A stretch of DNA of 64,000 nt from Parvularcula mediterranea (GCF_013085255.1 NZ_JABFCX010000003.1:248001-312000); one strand, 5' to 3'; shown: positions 29,042-38,556, counted from the stretch's first letter. The notes: a model not told the origin generated them from the sequence alone. Translations and numbers: made by a program.

Positions 29042-30226
29042 CTATGCCCGCCCTGCAAGGGCCTCAACCCGCTGCCAGGCGTGATCCCTGGCCAGCTTGT
29101 CGGTCGCGAGGATTTCCGAGAGGTCCGAACCAGCGTTATTGGATCGCACCTTTTCGAGACAATGTTCTGTCACGCCCGCAATGTCGAGAAACGGCAGGTG
29201 ACCTTTGAGAAAGGCAGCCACGGCCACCTCGTTCGCGGCGTTCAGAACGCAGGTCGCAAGGCCGCCTTCGTCGAGGCTTTCCCTTGCGAGGCGGAGCGCC
29301 GGGAAGCGCACTTCGTCCGCCGGATAGAAGTCCATGTGGCCAACCTTGGTCAGGTCAAGCTGCTCGGCTGGCGTGTTGATGCGGTCAGGCCATGCCAGCG
29401 CCGAGGCAACGGGGATCGTCATGTCCGGCGTGCCGAGCTGGGCGAGGACCGAGCCGTCCACATAGTCGACCATCGAGTGGATAACCGACTGGGGATGAAC
29501 GACGATGTCGATGATGTCCTTGTCGACCGGGAAGATGTAGGCCGCCTCGATCCGCTCGAGGCCCTTGTTCATCATGGTCGCTGAATCGACCGAGATCTTC
29601 GCGCCCATAGACCAGTTGGGGTGCTTCACAGCCTCCGCCGGCGTGATCTTGGTGAGGGTCGAAGGATCGCGATCGCGGAACGGGCCTCCGCTAGCGGTGA
29701 GGATCAGTTTCCTGATCCGGTGGGGCCGCTCGAAATCGAAGACCTGGAAGATTGCGTTGTGCTCGGAGTCCACGGGTAGCAGCTTCCCGCCGCCCCGCTC
29801 CATCGCTTCGAGGACGGCGTCGCCTGCGCAGACGAGGCACTCCTTGTTGGCAAAGGCGATGTCCGCACCGCGTTCCGCCGCGACGAGAAGCGGCTCGATC
29901 CCGGCTGCGCCGACGATGGCCGCCATGACCCAGTCGGCGTCCATGGCCGCAGCGTCGAGAATGGCCTTCGGACCAGCGCCCGACTTTATGCCCGTGCCGA
30001 CGAGACGCGCCGCGAGCTCTTCGCCGGCATGAGGATTAGCGATGGCTGCGAACTCAGCGCGGCAGGCGATCGCTGCTTCGGCGAGCTCCTCGACTTTGGA
30101 GTTGGCCGTGACGGCGACGACTTCGATCTCGGCGTCGCCCGCTTTGTTCGCCGCGTCGATGAGGGTGAGTGTCGTCTGTCCAACGGAGCCCGTCGCCCCG
30201 AGAATCGTCGCGCGCCTTTTCAGCAT
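29042..30226 (-). CDS. dxr: 1-deoxy-D-xylulose-5-phosphate reductoisomerase
   Basis: The 394-residue enzyme has the NADPH loop ILGATGSVGQTTL, ANKECLVCAGD, SEHNAIFQ and KISVDSATMMNKGLE. It converts DXP to 2-C-methylerythritol-4-phosphate, the committed step of the MEP isoprenoid pathway. Its product feeds UppS, encoded two genes upstream in the same block. It is 11 bases from rseP. Confidence 0.96.
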   Translation of the reverse strand: MLKRRATILGATGSVGQTTLTLIDAANKAGDAEIEVVAVTANSKVEELAEAAIACRAEFAAIANPHAGEELAARLVGTGIKSGAGPKAILDAAAMDADWVMAAIVGAAGIEPLLVAAERGADIAFANKECLVCAGDAVLEAMERGGGKLLPVDSEHNAIFQVFDFERPHRIRKLILTASGGPFRDRDPSTLTKITPAEAVKHPNWSMGAKISVDSATMMNKGLERIEAAYIFPVDKDIIDIVVHPQSVIHSMVDYVDGSVLAQLGTPDMTIPVASALAWPDRINTPAEQLDLTKVGHMDFYPADEVRFPALRLARESLDEGGLATCVLNAANEVAVAAFLKGHLPFLDIAGVTEHCLEKVRSNNAGSDLSEILATDKLARDHAWQRVEALAGRA

Positions 30227-30259
30227 CTATTGGCTTACCCTACCCTGAACCCGTGTCTT

Positions 30260-31078
30260 TCAGGACACGCTTTGCAGCAAAAGGAGAGTCCCCGCCAGTG
30301 CCAAGACGGCGAAAAGAAATCCGTCGAGGCGATCAAGGACCCCTCCGTGACCCGGAAACGCTCCGCCGGAATCCTTCATCCCGTACCGCCGCTTGAGGGC
30401 GCTTTCGGCAATGTCGCCAAGAACTGTAGCGATGCCGAGGATGAGCCCGAGCGCGAGAAGCGGATCGGCAGCGTCGAACCTGAACAGCCATCCGAACGCC
30501 CAGGCCGTCAGGACAGAAGCGATCACGCCGCCGATCGCCCCGGCCCATGTCTTTCTCGGTGAGATTCGGGGCACGAGCTTTGGCCCACCGACCGTTCGGC
30601 CAACCAGCAACGCCCCGCTATCCGTGGCCCAGACGCAGAGGAAGAGAAGCACGGTGAGCATCTCGCCAGCCACCGCATCCCTGTTAACCCATAGCGCGGC
30701 TACCGCCGGGACGATGATGTAGACAGCGCCGACCATCGGCCAGCTCTGGGGATTGGGCTTGGGCCATTCCAGGACCGTCGCGACCGCGCCGCCTCCGAGC
30801 GCTATCCACAGGGCGAGCATCGGCTGGCCGCCTGCCGCGAAGAAGCACGAGAGGGCGGCGGTAGCCGACAGGGTGTAGAAACCGCGCCGAAGCTCTGCGC
30901 CATCGACCATCCGCGTCCATTCGAAGATCAGGAAGATCGTCATCGCCGCGATGACGCTGGCATACACCCGGCCGCCAGCGAGGGCCGACCCGAGCGCCAA
31001 TGGGATCAGGAGGAGCGCAGTCGCAATTCTGGGAAGAAGGCTCGCGCCCTCGGGATCTCGCGCCTCGCTACCGGTCAC
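30260..31078 (-). CDS. cdsA: Phosphatidate cytidylyltransferase CdsA
   Basis: The 272-residue polytopic membrane enzyme has several hydrophobic helices and the C-terminal CDP-alcohol synthase signature running ALKRRYGMKDSGGAFPG followed by HGGVLDRLDGF. It makes CDP-diacylglycerol from phosphatidic acid and CTP in the inner membrane. It overlaps uppS by 4 bases. Confidence 0.95.
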   Translation of the reverse strand: MTGSEARDPEGASLLPRIATALLLIPLALGSALAGGRVYASVIAAMTIFLIFEWTRMVDGAELRRGFYTLSATAALSCFFAAGGQPMLALWIALGGGAVATVLEWPKPNPQSWPMVGAVYIIVPAVAALWVNRDAVAGEMLTVLLFLCVWATDSGALLVGRTVGGPKLVPRISPRKTWAGAIGGVIASVLTAWAFGWLFRFDAADPLLALGLILGIATVLGDIAESALKRRYGMKDSGGAFPGHGGVLDRLDGFLFAVLALAGTLLLLQSVS

Positions 31079-31851
31079 GGAGCGGTGGCGGCTTCGCCTT
31101 TGCGCCCGCCATAGCGGCGCTCGCGCCTGCGGTACTCTTCGAGGGCGCCAAGCAGGTCATCCTTGCCGAAGTCCGGCCAGAAGAGGTCGAGGAAGACGAA
31201 CTCCGCATAGGCTGCCTGCCAGAGGAGGAAGTTTGAGATGCGCCGCTCGCCGCTGGTCCGGATGACGAGGTCGGGATCAGGCACGCCCGAGGTGTCGAGA
31301 TGCGCGCTGAGAGCGTCTTCGTTGACGGCTTCGGGGGCGATCGTCCCCTCCTTCACCTTGCCCGCGAGCTTGGCAGCCGCGCGGACGATCTCGTCCCGGC
31401 CGCCATAGTTGAACGCGATCTGGAGGGTGAAGGCAGTGTTCGCCGCCGTCGTCGCTTCGGCCTCATCGACGAGCTTGGCGAGATCGGGCGGAAGGCTCGC
31501 ATGGTCGCCAAGGACCCGGACCTTCACGCCTTCCTTGGCGAGCTCTTGCAGGTCTTCGCGGAAGAAGCGGCGGAGTAGTCCCAGCAGATGCCGGACTTCC
31601 CAGTCGGGACGCGACCAGTTCTCGGTGGAGAAGCTATAGAGGGTGACGATACCAACGCCGGCTTCGCGTGCAGAACGTACCGCGCGGCGCGCAGCTTCGA
31701 CGCCAGCTCGGTGGCCTTCGAGGCGCGAGACGCCCTCGCGCTCGGCCCAGCGTCCGTTGCCGTCCATGATGATCGCAACGTGGCGCACACTGCCGGCATC
31801 GCCGCCAGCCTGCGTCGTCGTTTCAGCGCTTTGCGCCTTCGCTGCGAGCAT
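31075..31851 (-). CDS. uppS: Undecaprenyl diphosphate synthase (isoprenyl transferase)
   Basis: The 258-residue cis-prenyltransferase has HVAIIMDGNGRWAE with the catalytic Asp30, GHRAGVEAARR, YSFSTENWSRP and the C-terminal RTSGERRISNFLLWQAAYAEF. It adds isopentenyl units to farnesyl diphosphate, making the lipid carrier for peptidoglycan and glycans. The first ~20 residues are a variable extension, so the start could be slightly further in. Confidence 0.95.
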   Translation of the reverse strand: MLAAKAQSAETTTQAGGDAGSVRHVAIIMDGNGRWAEREGVSRLEGHRAGVEAARRAVRSAREAGVGIVTLYSFSTENWSRPDWEVRHLLGLLRRFFREDLQELAKEGVKVRVLGDHASLPPDLAKLVDEAEATTAANTAFTLQIAFNYGGRDEIVRAAAKLAGKVKEGTIAPEAVNEDALSAHLDTSGVPDPDLVIRTSGERRISNFLLWQAAYAEFVFLDLFWPDFGKDDLLGALEEYRRRERRYGGRKGEAATAP

Positions 31852-31896
31852 TGCTCACCCCTCAAATCAGCAGAACCATAGCCTCACGGCGTATGG

Positions 31897-32448
31897 TTAA
31901 ACTTGCATGATTTCCTCTTCCTTCTTGGCCTGGAGTTCCTCGGCCGATTTGACCTTTTCGTCAGTCAGCTTCTGGACCCGGTCCTGAAGGCGTTTCTTGT
32001 CGTCCTCGGGGATCGAATCGTCAGCCTTGATGTCTTCCATGCCGTCGCGGCGGACATTCCGGATAGCGACCTTGGCAGCCTCGGCATACTTGCCGACCAT
32101 CTTGGCGAGGTCCTTACGGCGCTCTTCGGTCATCTGAGGCAGCGGCACGCGGACGACCTGACCATCGGTGATCGGGTTCAGGCCGAGACCTGAGTCGCGG
32201 ATGCCCTTCTCGACAGCGCCGACGAGACCCTTGTCCCAGACATTGACCGAGAGCGTGCGCGAATCAGCAACGCCGACCGTGCCGACTTGATTGATCGGCA
32301 TGTCCGAGCCGTAGGCGTTGACCGTGACGGGCTCGAGGAGGTTCGTCGAAGCACGGCCAGAGCGCAGGCCCGAGAATTCCTTCTTCAGGGAATCAATCGC
32401 GCCGTCCATCCGGCTTTCGAGCTTCTTGAAATCAGGACCGTCACTCAT
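31897..32448 (-). CDS. frr: Ribosome recycling factor
   Basis: The 183-residue protein contains MDGAIDSLKKEFSGLRSGRAS, LLEPVTVNAYGSDMPINQVG and LPQMTEERRKDLAKMVGK, the standard RRF pattern, at the usual length of about 185. It splits post-termination ribosomes together with EF-G. In most proteobacteria pyrH is the immediate upstream neighbour; here three other genes lie between. Confidence 0.97.
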   Translation of the reverse strand: MSDGPDFKKLESRMDGAIDSLKKEFSGLRSGRASTNLLEPVTVNAYGSDMPINQVGTVGVADSRTLSVNVWDKGLVGAVEKGIRDSGLGLNPITDGQVVRVPLPQMTEERRKDLAKMVGKYAEAAKVAIRNVRRDGMEDIKADDSIPEDDKKRLQDRVQKLTDEKVKSAEELQAKKEEEIMQV

Positions 32449-32512
32449 GGGGTTCTTCCTCGCCGTTGTTCGTGAGTCCGCGGCTTATAACGGGTTCAAG
32501 CCGCAAGGGAAG

Positions 32513-33220
32513 TCAGCTGATGCGGCTACCCGGACAGCGCTCCTCATGTCCGCAGCCCTGACACATCGCTTTGGCGGAAGCAAAGCCAGGCTCCGCCTTC
32601 TTCTTGGTCAGCGCCTGGAGCCTGCGGTGGGCTTCGATCACGGCATCGTCGCCCTTGAGCTTCACCTTGGCGAAGCTCTGCTCCCCGCCGGTGAAGCGGA
32701 TATAGCCGTGGGGCGCGAGAGGGGGCCCATCGGTGGCGCGGAGGAGATAGCCATAGGCTGCGAGCTGCATGCGGTCGCCTTCGAAGACGCGCCCTGCCCG
32801 GCTCTTGGTCTCGACGATGTAGCGCTTGCCGTCCTTGACCCAGACCTCGTCCGGCCGCCCGCGGATGTGCACCGGCTTCTGGCGGCTCAGCGATTTCTCC
32901 GTCTGCCAGAGCTTCGCGCCCTGCAGCTCTTCGGGCAGCAGCTCGTCCGTGGACGGACCGCCTGCCCGCGCGAAGGCGAGGAACAAGAGAAGCGCGATCA
33001 CCGCGCCGATGAGGAGAGCTGTCAGCATAGGACGGCCTTTGCCTTGAGGAGCCTGCACCTCGCGGTGCATCCGGGCGTGCACCTGGTTCCCCTCCACCGA
33101 GCGTTGCCGCCAATGGGCAGAACGCTTCGCGCCATAGCGGCGGTCATACAGGAGCTGTTGTTCGCAGCGGGAAAGCTGCGCCAACTCCGTGGGAGAAAAG
33201 GGCGTGCGGTCGCCGCGCAT
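32513..33220 (-). CDS. Cas4-like PD-(D/E)XK exonuclease-fold protein with an inserted membrane helix
   Basis: The 235-residue protein has a single Cys in SRCEQQLLYDRRYG (residue 19) near the N-terminus. A strongly hydrophobic segment MLTALLIGAVIALLLFLAF follows at about residues 65-83. The nuclease core comes next: GRPDEVW (Asp), IVETKSRAG (ExK) and DRMQLAAYGYLL (QxxxY). Three Cys in MCQGCGHEERCPG close the protein. One N-terminal plus three C-terminal cysteines is the iron-sulfur arrangement of Cas4 and AddB-type nucleases. No CRISPR array or cas gene is nearby. The inserted helix separates the first Cys from the core, which is unusual. Confidence 0.75.
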   Translation of the reverse strand: MRGDRTPFSPTELAQLSRCEQQLLYDRRYGAKRSAHWRQRSVEGNQVHARMHREVQAPQGKGRPMLTALLIGAVIALLLFLAFARAGGPSTDELLPEELQGAKLWQTEKSLSRQKPVHIRGRPDEVWVKDGKRYIVETKSRAGRVFEGDRMQLAAYGYLLRATDGPPLAPHGYIRFTGGEQSFAKVKLKGDDAVIEAHRRLQALTKKKAEPGFASAKAMCQGCGHEERCPGSRIS

Positions 33221-33275
33221 GGGTAGAACCCGGGAACTACGAGAACATCGGTATGGCCGATGTTCTTGCTTTGGT

Positions 33276-33935
33276 CTAGTGCCTCACCCGCCGCGCGGGG
33301 AGCATAAATGCGAGGCTCAAGAGCAGGAAAATCGCTGACGGTCCGACCTGAGCGACGACGCCCAAATCCTCGAAGACGTTCCCGACAGCGGCGGAGACGA
33401 GCGCACCCAAAGCGCCCACGGTCTTGTAAACATGCTCGCAGAGCCAGGTGCGCCGCAGCCATTCGGCCCCGCCAATATTCCTCAGAAGGTCGTAGCTCGC
33501 CACCGTCCCGACAGCTCCGAGCGATGCATAAATGGTCACGGCGCTCCAGCCGGGATCGCCTGAGACCCGGGCGTACAGAACATAACCGAGGCAATAGGCC
33601 AGCGCGCCCGCGGACAGTGCATGATCAGTGGCGCCCGGTCCCGTCTCCTTGATCTTCAAAACGCGCCAGCCCGAAGCCCCGTGGTAGAAAGCAGCGACCG
33701 TCAGCGTCATGAGAAACGGGTCGTGGTTGAAGCTCGCGATGCCGACAAGTGACGTTGCGATCACCATCCCTCCGCAAGCCATGAAGACGCGGCCTGCGAG
33801 CCGGTGCAGGCGATCTCCCTTCGGACGAGCGAACTGCACGAGACCAACCAAGATCCCGAGGGTGCCGAAGCCGACATGCACGAGGATGTTGAGCATGTGG
33901 GGGTCTGAATAGCCTTTGGCCCAGAATTCATTCAT
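33276..33935 (-). CDS. Multi-pass membrane protein, DUF2306-like
   Basis: The 219-residue protein starts at MNEFWAKGYSDP (33935); an in-frame start at 33998 would overlap the divergent regulator's promoter region. About seven membrane helices are predicted. LHRLAGRVFMACGGMV resembles the HRxxGR segment of DUF2306-type membrane proteins. The function is unknown. It is divergent from a membrane-bound LytTR regulator, a frequent pairing that suggests the regulator controls it (inference). Confidence 0.6.
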   Translation of the reverse strand: MNEFWAKGYSDPHMLNILVHVGFGTLGILVGLVQFARPKGDRLHRLAGRVFMACGGMVIATSLVGIASFNHDPFLMTLTVAAFYHGASGWRVLKIKETGPGATDHALSAGALAYCLGYVLYARVSGDPGWSAVTIYASLGAVGTVASYDLLRNIGGAEWLRRTWLCEHVYKTVGALGALVSAAVGNVFEDLGVVAQVGPSAIFLLLSLAFMLPARRVRH

Positions 33936-34001
33936 CGTCGGTCCCTCGAATTGCAGATCGCTGGCCCTGACGGGACGCGAGACAGGGGCGCCGGACAAGC
34001 C

Positions 34002-34844
34002 GTGAAGAGCTTGAAAACCAGTGTTTTACGCGAATGGAGCCGATTGACCGCTGGCGGTTCGCGAGCGGCGGGAGGATCCGGCCAGCGGGAGTTCCTGCTG
34101 CAGGGCCTTTTTGCCCTGATCGTGGCCATCGCCCTCGGTCATGCAGGCCCCTACGGCACCTATGAGAGCATGGACCTCCTGCCGAGGATTGGGTTCTGGG
34201 TCGGCGTGATCCTCCTGCCCTGGGGGCTGTGGCAGCTCCTATTCAGGTCGGTCAGGTCGGTGGTGCCCGGCACGGTTCCGTGGCCGCTGCTGATGGCAGC
34301 TCTCATGGTGCCCTTCGCCCTGATCGGCTCGGCGCTGACCCACGGAGCGACCTTGATCGCTTTAGGAGCCCCGCTGTCGGAGTTTCCGGAGAGCTGGCCC
34401 AAGAATGTGCTGCTGTGGGTCGGCTTCGCCTATGGCGTGATGCTGCCATTGCTCGCGATTGGTTCGGCCCTCGCGAAGGGCTTGCGGGAGGAAGGCGGCC
34501 ATCAGGTGGCGAGCTTCCTCCTCCACAAACTGCCGCCGGAGCTGCGGCAAGCGCAGCTGATCGCGCTCAAGGCGGAAGACCATTATCTTCGCGTCTTCAC
34601 GAGTAGCGGCGAAGACCTCATCCACATGTCGCTGGCCGATGCCCTGCGCGCCCTTGAAGGCTATCCCGGCGTTCAGACCCACCGCTCCTGGTGGGTATCC
34701 CTGAGCGATCCCGCAGAGATCGAACCGGCTGCGAATTGGGAGACCATCGCAGCTGCAAACGGTCTCGAGATCCCCGTGAGCAGGCGGCGCAAGGCCGACG
34801 TGAGGCGACTGGTCGAGGCTGCCCCCTCAGCGGACTTGGCCTAG
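34002..34844 (+). CDS. Membrane-anchored LytTR DNA-binding regulator
   Basis: About 280 residues. Four hydrophobic helices lie between about residues 30 and 155, then a LytTR domain in the last 100 residues: [32 protein letters not shown] and [11 protein letters not shown]. It should bind DNA as a beta-fold LytTR factor held at the inner membrane. I prefer the GTG at 34002; a TTG at 33951 is also in frame but lies 16 bases from the divergent start. Its stop interleaves with that of pyrH in a CTAG. Confidence 0.82.
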   Translation: MKSLKTSVLREWSRLTAGGSRAAGGSGQREFLLQGLFALIVAIALGHAGPYGTYESMDLLPRIGFWVGVILLPWGLWQLLFRSVRSVVPGTVPWPLLMAALMVPFALIGSALTHGATLIALGAPLSEFPESWPKNVLLWVGFAYGVMLPLLAIGSALAKGLREEGGHQVASFLLHKLPPELRQAQLIALKAEDHYLRVFTSSGEDLIHMSLADALRALEGYPGVQTHRSWWVSLSDPAEIEPAANWETIAAANGLEIPVSRRRKADVRRLVEAAPSADLA

Positions 34845-35554
34845 TCCGCCTCGACCGTCGTGAACTTGCCCTGCCCTGTCAGGGCGCCAACGATGCCGTC
34901 TTTGAGGCTGAAGACCACGATGGGAATGCCGTTCTCGCGGGTCAGGCTGACGGCGGCCTGGTCCATGACCTGGAGGTCCTTGGTCAGAATGTCCCGGTAG
35001 CTGATGCGGTCGTAACGCTCAGCGTTCGGATCTTTCTTCGGGTCGGCGGAGTAGATGCCGTCGACCTGGGTGCCTTTGAAGAGCGCTTCGCAGCCCATCT
35101 CCGCTGCGCGCAGGGCTGCACCTGTGTCGGTCGTGAAGAACGGGTTGCCGGTACCGGCCGCGAAGATGACCACGCGGCCTTTCTCGAGGTGGCGCATGGC
35201 GCGACGGCGGATGTAAGGCTCGCAGACTTCCTGCATCTCGATCGCTGACATGACGCGGGTCTTCGCGCCGATGGATTCGAGGGAGTTTTGGACCGCGAGG
35301 GCGTTCATCACGGTCGCCAGCATGCCCATATAGTCGGCGCTCGCGCGCTCCATGCCCTTCGCTGCCATCGAAAGACCGCGGAAGATGTTGCCGCCGCCGA
35401 CGACGAGGCAGACCTCGACGCCGAGCTCCGTCGCTGCCTTCACTTCGGAAGCGATGCGCTCAACCGTGTCGAGGTCGATGCCGAACTCGCGCCCACCCAT
35501 GAGCGCTTCGCCGGACACCTTGAGAAGGACGCGGCGGTAAATGGGTTCTGCCAT
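34841..35554 (-). CDS. pyrH: UMP kinase
   Basis: The 237-residue amino-acid-kinase-fold enzyme has [37 protein letters not shown] and [20 protein letters not shown]. It phosphorylates UMP to UDP and is hexameric with GTP and UTP control in bacteria. It normally sits between tsf and frr; here it is isolated by genes on the opposite strand on both sides, so it needs its own promoter. Confidence 0.97.
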   Translation of the reverse strand: MAEPIYRRVLLKVSGEALMGGREFGIDLDTVERIASEVKAATELGVEVCLVVGGGNIFRGLSMAAKGMERASADYMGMLATVMNALAVQNSLESIGAKTRVMSAIEMQEVCEPYIRRRAMRHLEKGRVVIFAAGTGNPFFTTDTGAALRAAEMGCEALFKGTQVDGIYSADPKKDPNAERYDRISYRDILTKDLQVMDQAAVSLTRENGIPIVVFSLKDGIVGALTGQGKFTTVEAD

Positions 35555-35700
35555 TTTGGGGGATCTCCCGGATTTTGGGAGCCGCTATCAGATTTGGATT
35601 TGGCTGGCTACGAAAGAAGCGGCGCCGCGAGGACGACTTTTCCTCGCACCCCGGCCAACCTCTTGATACGCTTTCCGCTTCGGATGGGTGGGCAGAGCGT

Positions 35701-36816
35701 ATGAGCAACACTGGCAGGACGCCGTCGGCGGGCATGACCGCCTTGCGGGCGAATGAAAGCGAGCGCCTCGCGCTCCTCAGGCAGATCGGCGAGGCGCGCG
35801 GATCGCTGGTGCTCACCTACATCACGAGCTTCCGGGAAGGCTGGAAGTCGATGGTCCTCTCCGAGGACGTGCGCATCATCGAGCGTCATGCGGCGCAGGC
35901 GCGGCGCGACGGGATCAAGAAGCTCGACCTCTACCTCTCCACCTGGGGCGGTGATGCGACGGTCCCGTGGGCTCTCCATGCGATGCTGCGGGACTATCTG
36001 CCCAAGACGAAGATCGGCATGATCCTGCCGTTCGAGAGCTACAGCGCAGGCACCGGCATCGCGCTCGGCGGTGACGAAGTCGTCATGGGCCTCTCCTCCG
36101 TCCTCGGTCCGGTGGACACGCAGGCTGGCGGCTATTTCTGGCAGTCAGAACCCACGGGCGGCGGCGTCTCGGCCCTCAAGGGCTTCCTCGACATGCTCAG
36201 CGACCTCGATCTCAAGGGGAAGCTCGACGACAAGCAGACGATCGACTGGCTGACCAGGAACGCGAACCCGCTGATGCTTGGCGAGGTCTACCGGGTGTTC
36301 CGGGAGAACAAGCGCAAGATCCTGAAGATTCTCGGCAGCCGCCAGAAGCCGCTGTCGGACAAGGAGAACGAACGGATCGCCGACTTCTTCCTCTACGGCA
36401 TCGGCATCCACTCCCAGGGTGTGCGCCGCAGGGAGGCCGAGGAGGCTGGCGTGAGCTTCATCACGAAGCTTGAGGACACGAATATCGAACGCCCGGTCGA
36501 GGAGCTGTTCGAACTTTACTCCGACGTGATGCAGCTCTTCACGCCCTTCGCCCGCAGGTCTCCTCGCGGTGGCGGCGGCGGGTTCAATGGCGATGTGAAC
36601 CTCAAGGGCGAGCATGCCTCGGAAACCCCGGTGGTCATGATCGAGAGCCTCTACGAGACCAATGCCGCCTATCGGGGTTATGGCGTTGACCGGAGCTGGT
36701 CACCGCTCAGCCCCGATGCCGAGGGCCGCAGCACGGGCTCTTCTCCCAAGGCTGAGGCGCCCGCTGCCGCGCTTTCCTGGACCTCCGGCGAGCGGCCAAG
36801 GTCAAGGCGCCGCTAA
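35701..36816 (+). CDS. Serine-dehydrogenase-proteinase (SDH, ClpP-fold) family protein
   Basis: The 371-residue protein has a ClpP/SppA crotonase-like core: VLTYITSFREGWKSMVLSED, LYLSTWGGDATVPWALHAML and LPFESYSAGTGIALGGDEVV followed by LSSVLGPVDTQ, which match the SDH/Sah family. The Ser of ESYSAG is the likely nucleophile region. The C-terminus after about 320 is Gly-, Ser- and Arg-rich and low-complexity. No signal peptide is seen. The start at 35701 is chosen because the further upstream in-frame start is a TTG at 35575 with no family similarity. The substrate is unknown. Confidence 0.75.
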   Translation: MSNTGRTPSAGMTALRANESERLALLRQIGEARGSLVLTYITSFREGWKSMVLSEDVRIIERHAAQARRDGIKKLDLYLSTWGGDATVPWALHAMLRDYLPKTKIGMILPFESYSAGTGIALGGDEVVMGLSSVLGPVDTQAGGYFWQSEPTGGGVSALKGFLDMLSDLDLKGKLDDKQTIDWLTRNANPLMLGEVYRVFRENKRKILKILGSRQKPLSDKENERIADFFLYGIGIHSQGVRRREAEEAGVSFITKLEDTNIERPVEELFELYSDVMQLFTPFARRSPRGGGGGFNGDVNLKGEHASETPVVMIESLYETNAAYRGYGVDRSWSPLSPDAEGRSTGSSPKAEAPAAALSWTSGERPRSRRR

Positions 36817-36892
36817 CGCTGCTGAGACCACCGATTGACCCGGTTTGCCCTGTCTGCTCAGGGAGAACGGTCATTCGGTAAAGAGGTTTTAC

Positions 36893-37591
36893 ATGGCGCG
36901 CCCGCAACGGAATACGCAGCCCGAGCTCATCGACGCCATCGCGGACGTCTTCCGCTCGGAAGGCTATGAAGGCGCGTCCTTGACCAAACTGTCGGCTGCG
37001 ACCGGGCTCCGCCGCGCCAGCCTTTACCACCGGTTCGAAGGCGGCAAGGAGCAGATGGCCGAGGAAGCCCTCGCCGTCACGCTCAAGCAGATGGACGAGC
37101 AGGTGCTCGCTAAGCTGCGCGGTCTCGGCACTCCGAAGGAGAAGCTCGACGCCGCAGGCAAGGCTCTCCTCACCTTTTACGATGGGGGCTCAGAGAGCTG
37201 CCTCATCAATCTCTTTGGCACACCCAACGATCTTCCCGATGGGCTGACACGAGGTGTCCAGGCGCTGGTCTCCGCGCTCATCACGGCCATCGCGCAGGTG
37301 CTCGAGGATGCCGGTGTTTCCGAAGACGAAGCCAGGACACGGAGCCTGAGAGCGGTCGCCCTTCTCCAAGGCGCACTCGTCCTCTCAAGCGCCTTCGGTG
37401 ACGCAGCGCCGTTCCGCGCGATGATGACAAGCTGGGCTGAAGAGCTCCTGCCTGCACCGACGCGGCCTGAGCGTCCCCTGGCGCCAGAACCGCAGCAGAC
37501 CGAAGCGGTTCCTCAGGTCGAGACGCCTGCGCCAAAGCACGATGTCCGCGCCGCGGTCGCAGCGCACCTGAAGGGCTTGAAGCGCCCCTGA
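36893..37591 (+). CDS. TetR-family transcriptional regulator
   Basis: The 232-residue protein has an N-terminal helix-turn-helix (LIDAIADVFRSEGYEGASL through KLSAATGLRRASLYHRFEGG) and a C-terminal ligand domain with LLTFYDGGSESCLINLFG, typical of the TetR_C group near AcrR/LmrA types. The tail beyond about 190 is Pro-, Glu- and Ala-rich. It is in the same direction as the protease 76 bases upstream, but a regulatory link is unproven. The ATG at 36893 is preferred over an upstream TTG at 36845. Confidence 0.88.
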   Translation: MARPQRNTQPELIDAIADVFRSEGYEGASLTKLSAATGLRRASLYHRFEGGKEQMAEEALAVTLKQMDEQVLAKLRGLGTPKEKLDAAGKALLTFYDGGSESCLINLFGTPNDLPDGLTRGVQALVSALITAIAQVLEDAGVSEDEARTRSLRAVALLQGALVLSSAFGDAAPFRAMMTSWAEELLPAPTRPERPLAPEPQQTEAVPQVETPAPKHDVRAAVAAHLKGLKRP

Positions 37592-37594
37592 AAC

Positions 37595-37625
37595 GAAAAA
37601 AGCCCGGGCACAGTGCCCGGGCTTG
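37595..37625 (-). terminator. Terminator after tsf
   Basis: AAGCCCGGGCA at 37600-37610 pairs with TGCCCGGGCTT at 37614-37624 across a CAG loop, an 11-base perfect stem. The A-tract at 37595-37601 reads as a T-run on the minus strand after the hairpin, so it ends tsf transcription (tsf stop at 37648). On the plus strand it also lies just past the TetR gene but lacks a T-tract there. Confidence 0.9.
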
Positions 37626-37647
37626 CGATCACAGATGCCTGGAAGGC

Positions 37648-38556
37648 TTAGCCTTTCGAGAGGCTGGCGACCTCGGCGGCGAAGTCTTCTTCTTCTTTCT
37701 CGATGCCGTCACCGAGTTCGAAGCGGACATAGCCTTTCAGCTCAGCGCCAGCGTTCTTGGCGACGTCTTTGACCTTGGTCTCGCCGTCGATGACGAAGAT
37801 CTGTTCGAGGAGAACGCTCTCTTCGTAGAACTTGCGGATGCGGCCTTCGACCATCTTCTCGATGATGTTGTCCGGCTTGCCCGAAGCGCGTGCCTGCTCG
37901 GAGAGGACGTCCTTCTCCCGCTGGACGACAGCTTGGTCGAGACCGTCAATGTTGAGAGCCTGGGGGCGCGCAGCAGCGATGTGCATGGCGAGTTGCTTGC
38001 CGACTTCCTGAAGCTCCGAAGCGTCCTTGTCGGACTCGAGAGCGACGATGACGCCGATCTTGCCCGAGCGGTCAGCGATCTGGGTGTGAAGGTAAGGCAC
38101 GACAGCGCCTTTCTCGACCGAGATGCCTTCCGAGCGGCGGAGGGCCATGTTCTCACCGATCTGGCCGACCATCTCAGCGACGAAGCCGTCGACGGTCTTG
38201 TCCGTGCCAGGGTAGCTCGCTTCGCGCAGCTTGGCCGTGTCGCCATCAACGGTCAGGGCCGTGTCAGCGATGTTGCGGACCATCTCCTGGAACTTCTCGT
38301 TACGCGCAACGAAGTCAGTCTCTGCGTTGACTTCGACCAGGGCACCCTTGGTGCCGTCGATAGCAAACGCCACGAGGCCGTCGGCAGCCGTACGGCCAGC
38401 CTTCTTGGCGGCCTTGGCGAGGCCCTTCGTACGCAGCCAGTCCACCGCAGCGTCCACGTCGCCGCCGTTTTCGACTAGTGCTTTCTTAGCGTCCATCATG
38501 CCTGCGCCCGTCATGTCGCGCAGCTGTTTGACCATCTTCGCCGTAATCTCGGCCAT
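37648..38556 (-). CDS. tsf: Translation elongation factor Ts
   Basis: The 302-residue protein starts MAEITAKMVKQLRDMTGAGMMD at 38556 after a strong AAGGAGGAA ribosome site; the in-frame start at 38640 falls upstream of the predicted promoter. DFVARNEKF and MHIAAARPQALN are EF-Ts core motifs. It recharges EF-Tu with GTP. It is uncoupled from rpsB by an antisense gene, has its own promoter-like sequence and ends at a strong terminator, so it looks monocistronic. Confidence 0.97.
   Translation of the reverse strand: MAEITAKMVKQLRDMTGAGMMDAKKALVENGGDVDAAVDWLRTKGLAKAAKKAGRTAADGLVAFAIDGTKGALVEVNAETDFVARNEKFQEMVRNIADTALTVDGDTAKLREASYPGTDKTVDGFVAEMVGQIGENMALRRSEGISVEKGAVVPYLHTQIADRSGKIGVIVALESDKDASELQEVGKQLAMHIAAARPQALNIDGLDQAVVQREKDVLSEQARASGKPDNIIEKMVEGRIRKFYEESVLLEQIFVIDGETKVKDVAKNAGAELKGYVRFELGDGIEKEEEDFAAEVASLSKG

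Noticed and set aside
32513-33220. A possible CRISPR system because of the Cas4-like gene
   Set aside because: No repeat-spacer array, Cas1, Cas2 or effector is found in the window.
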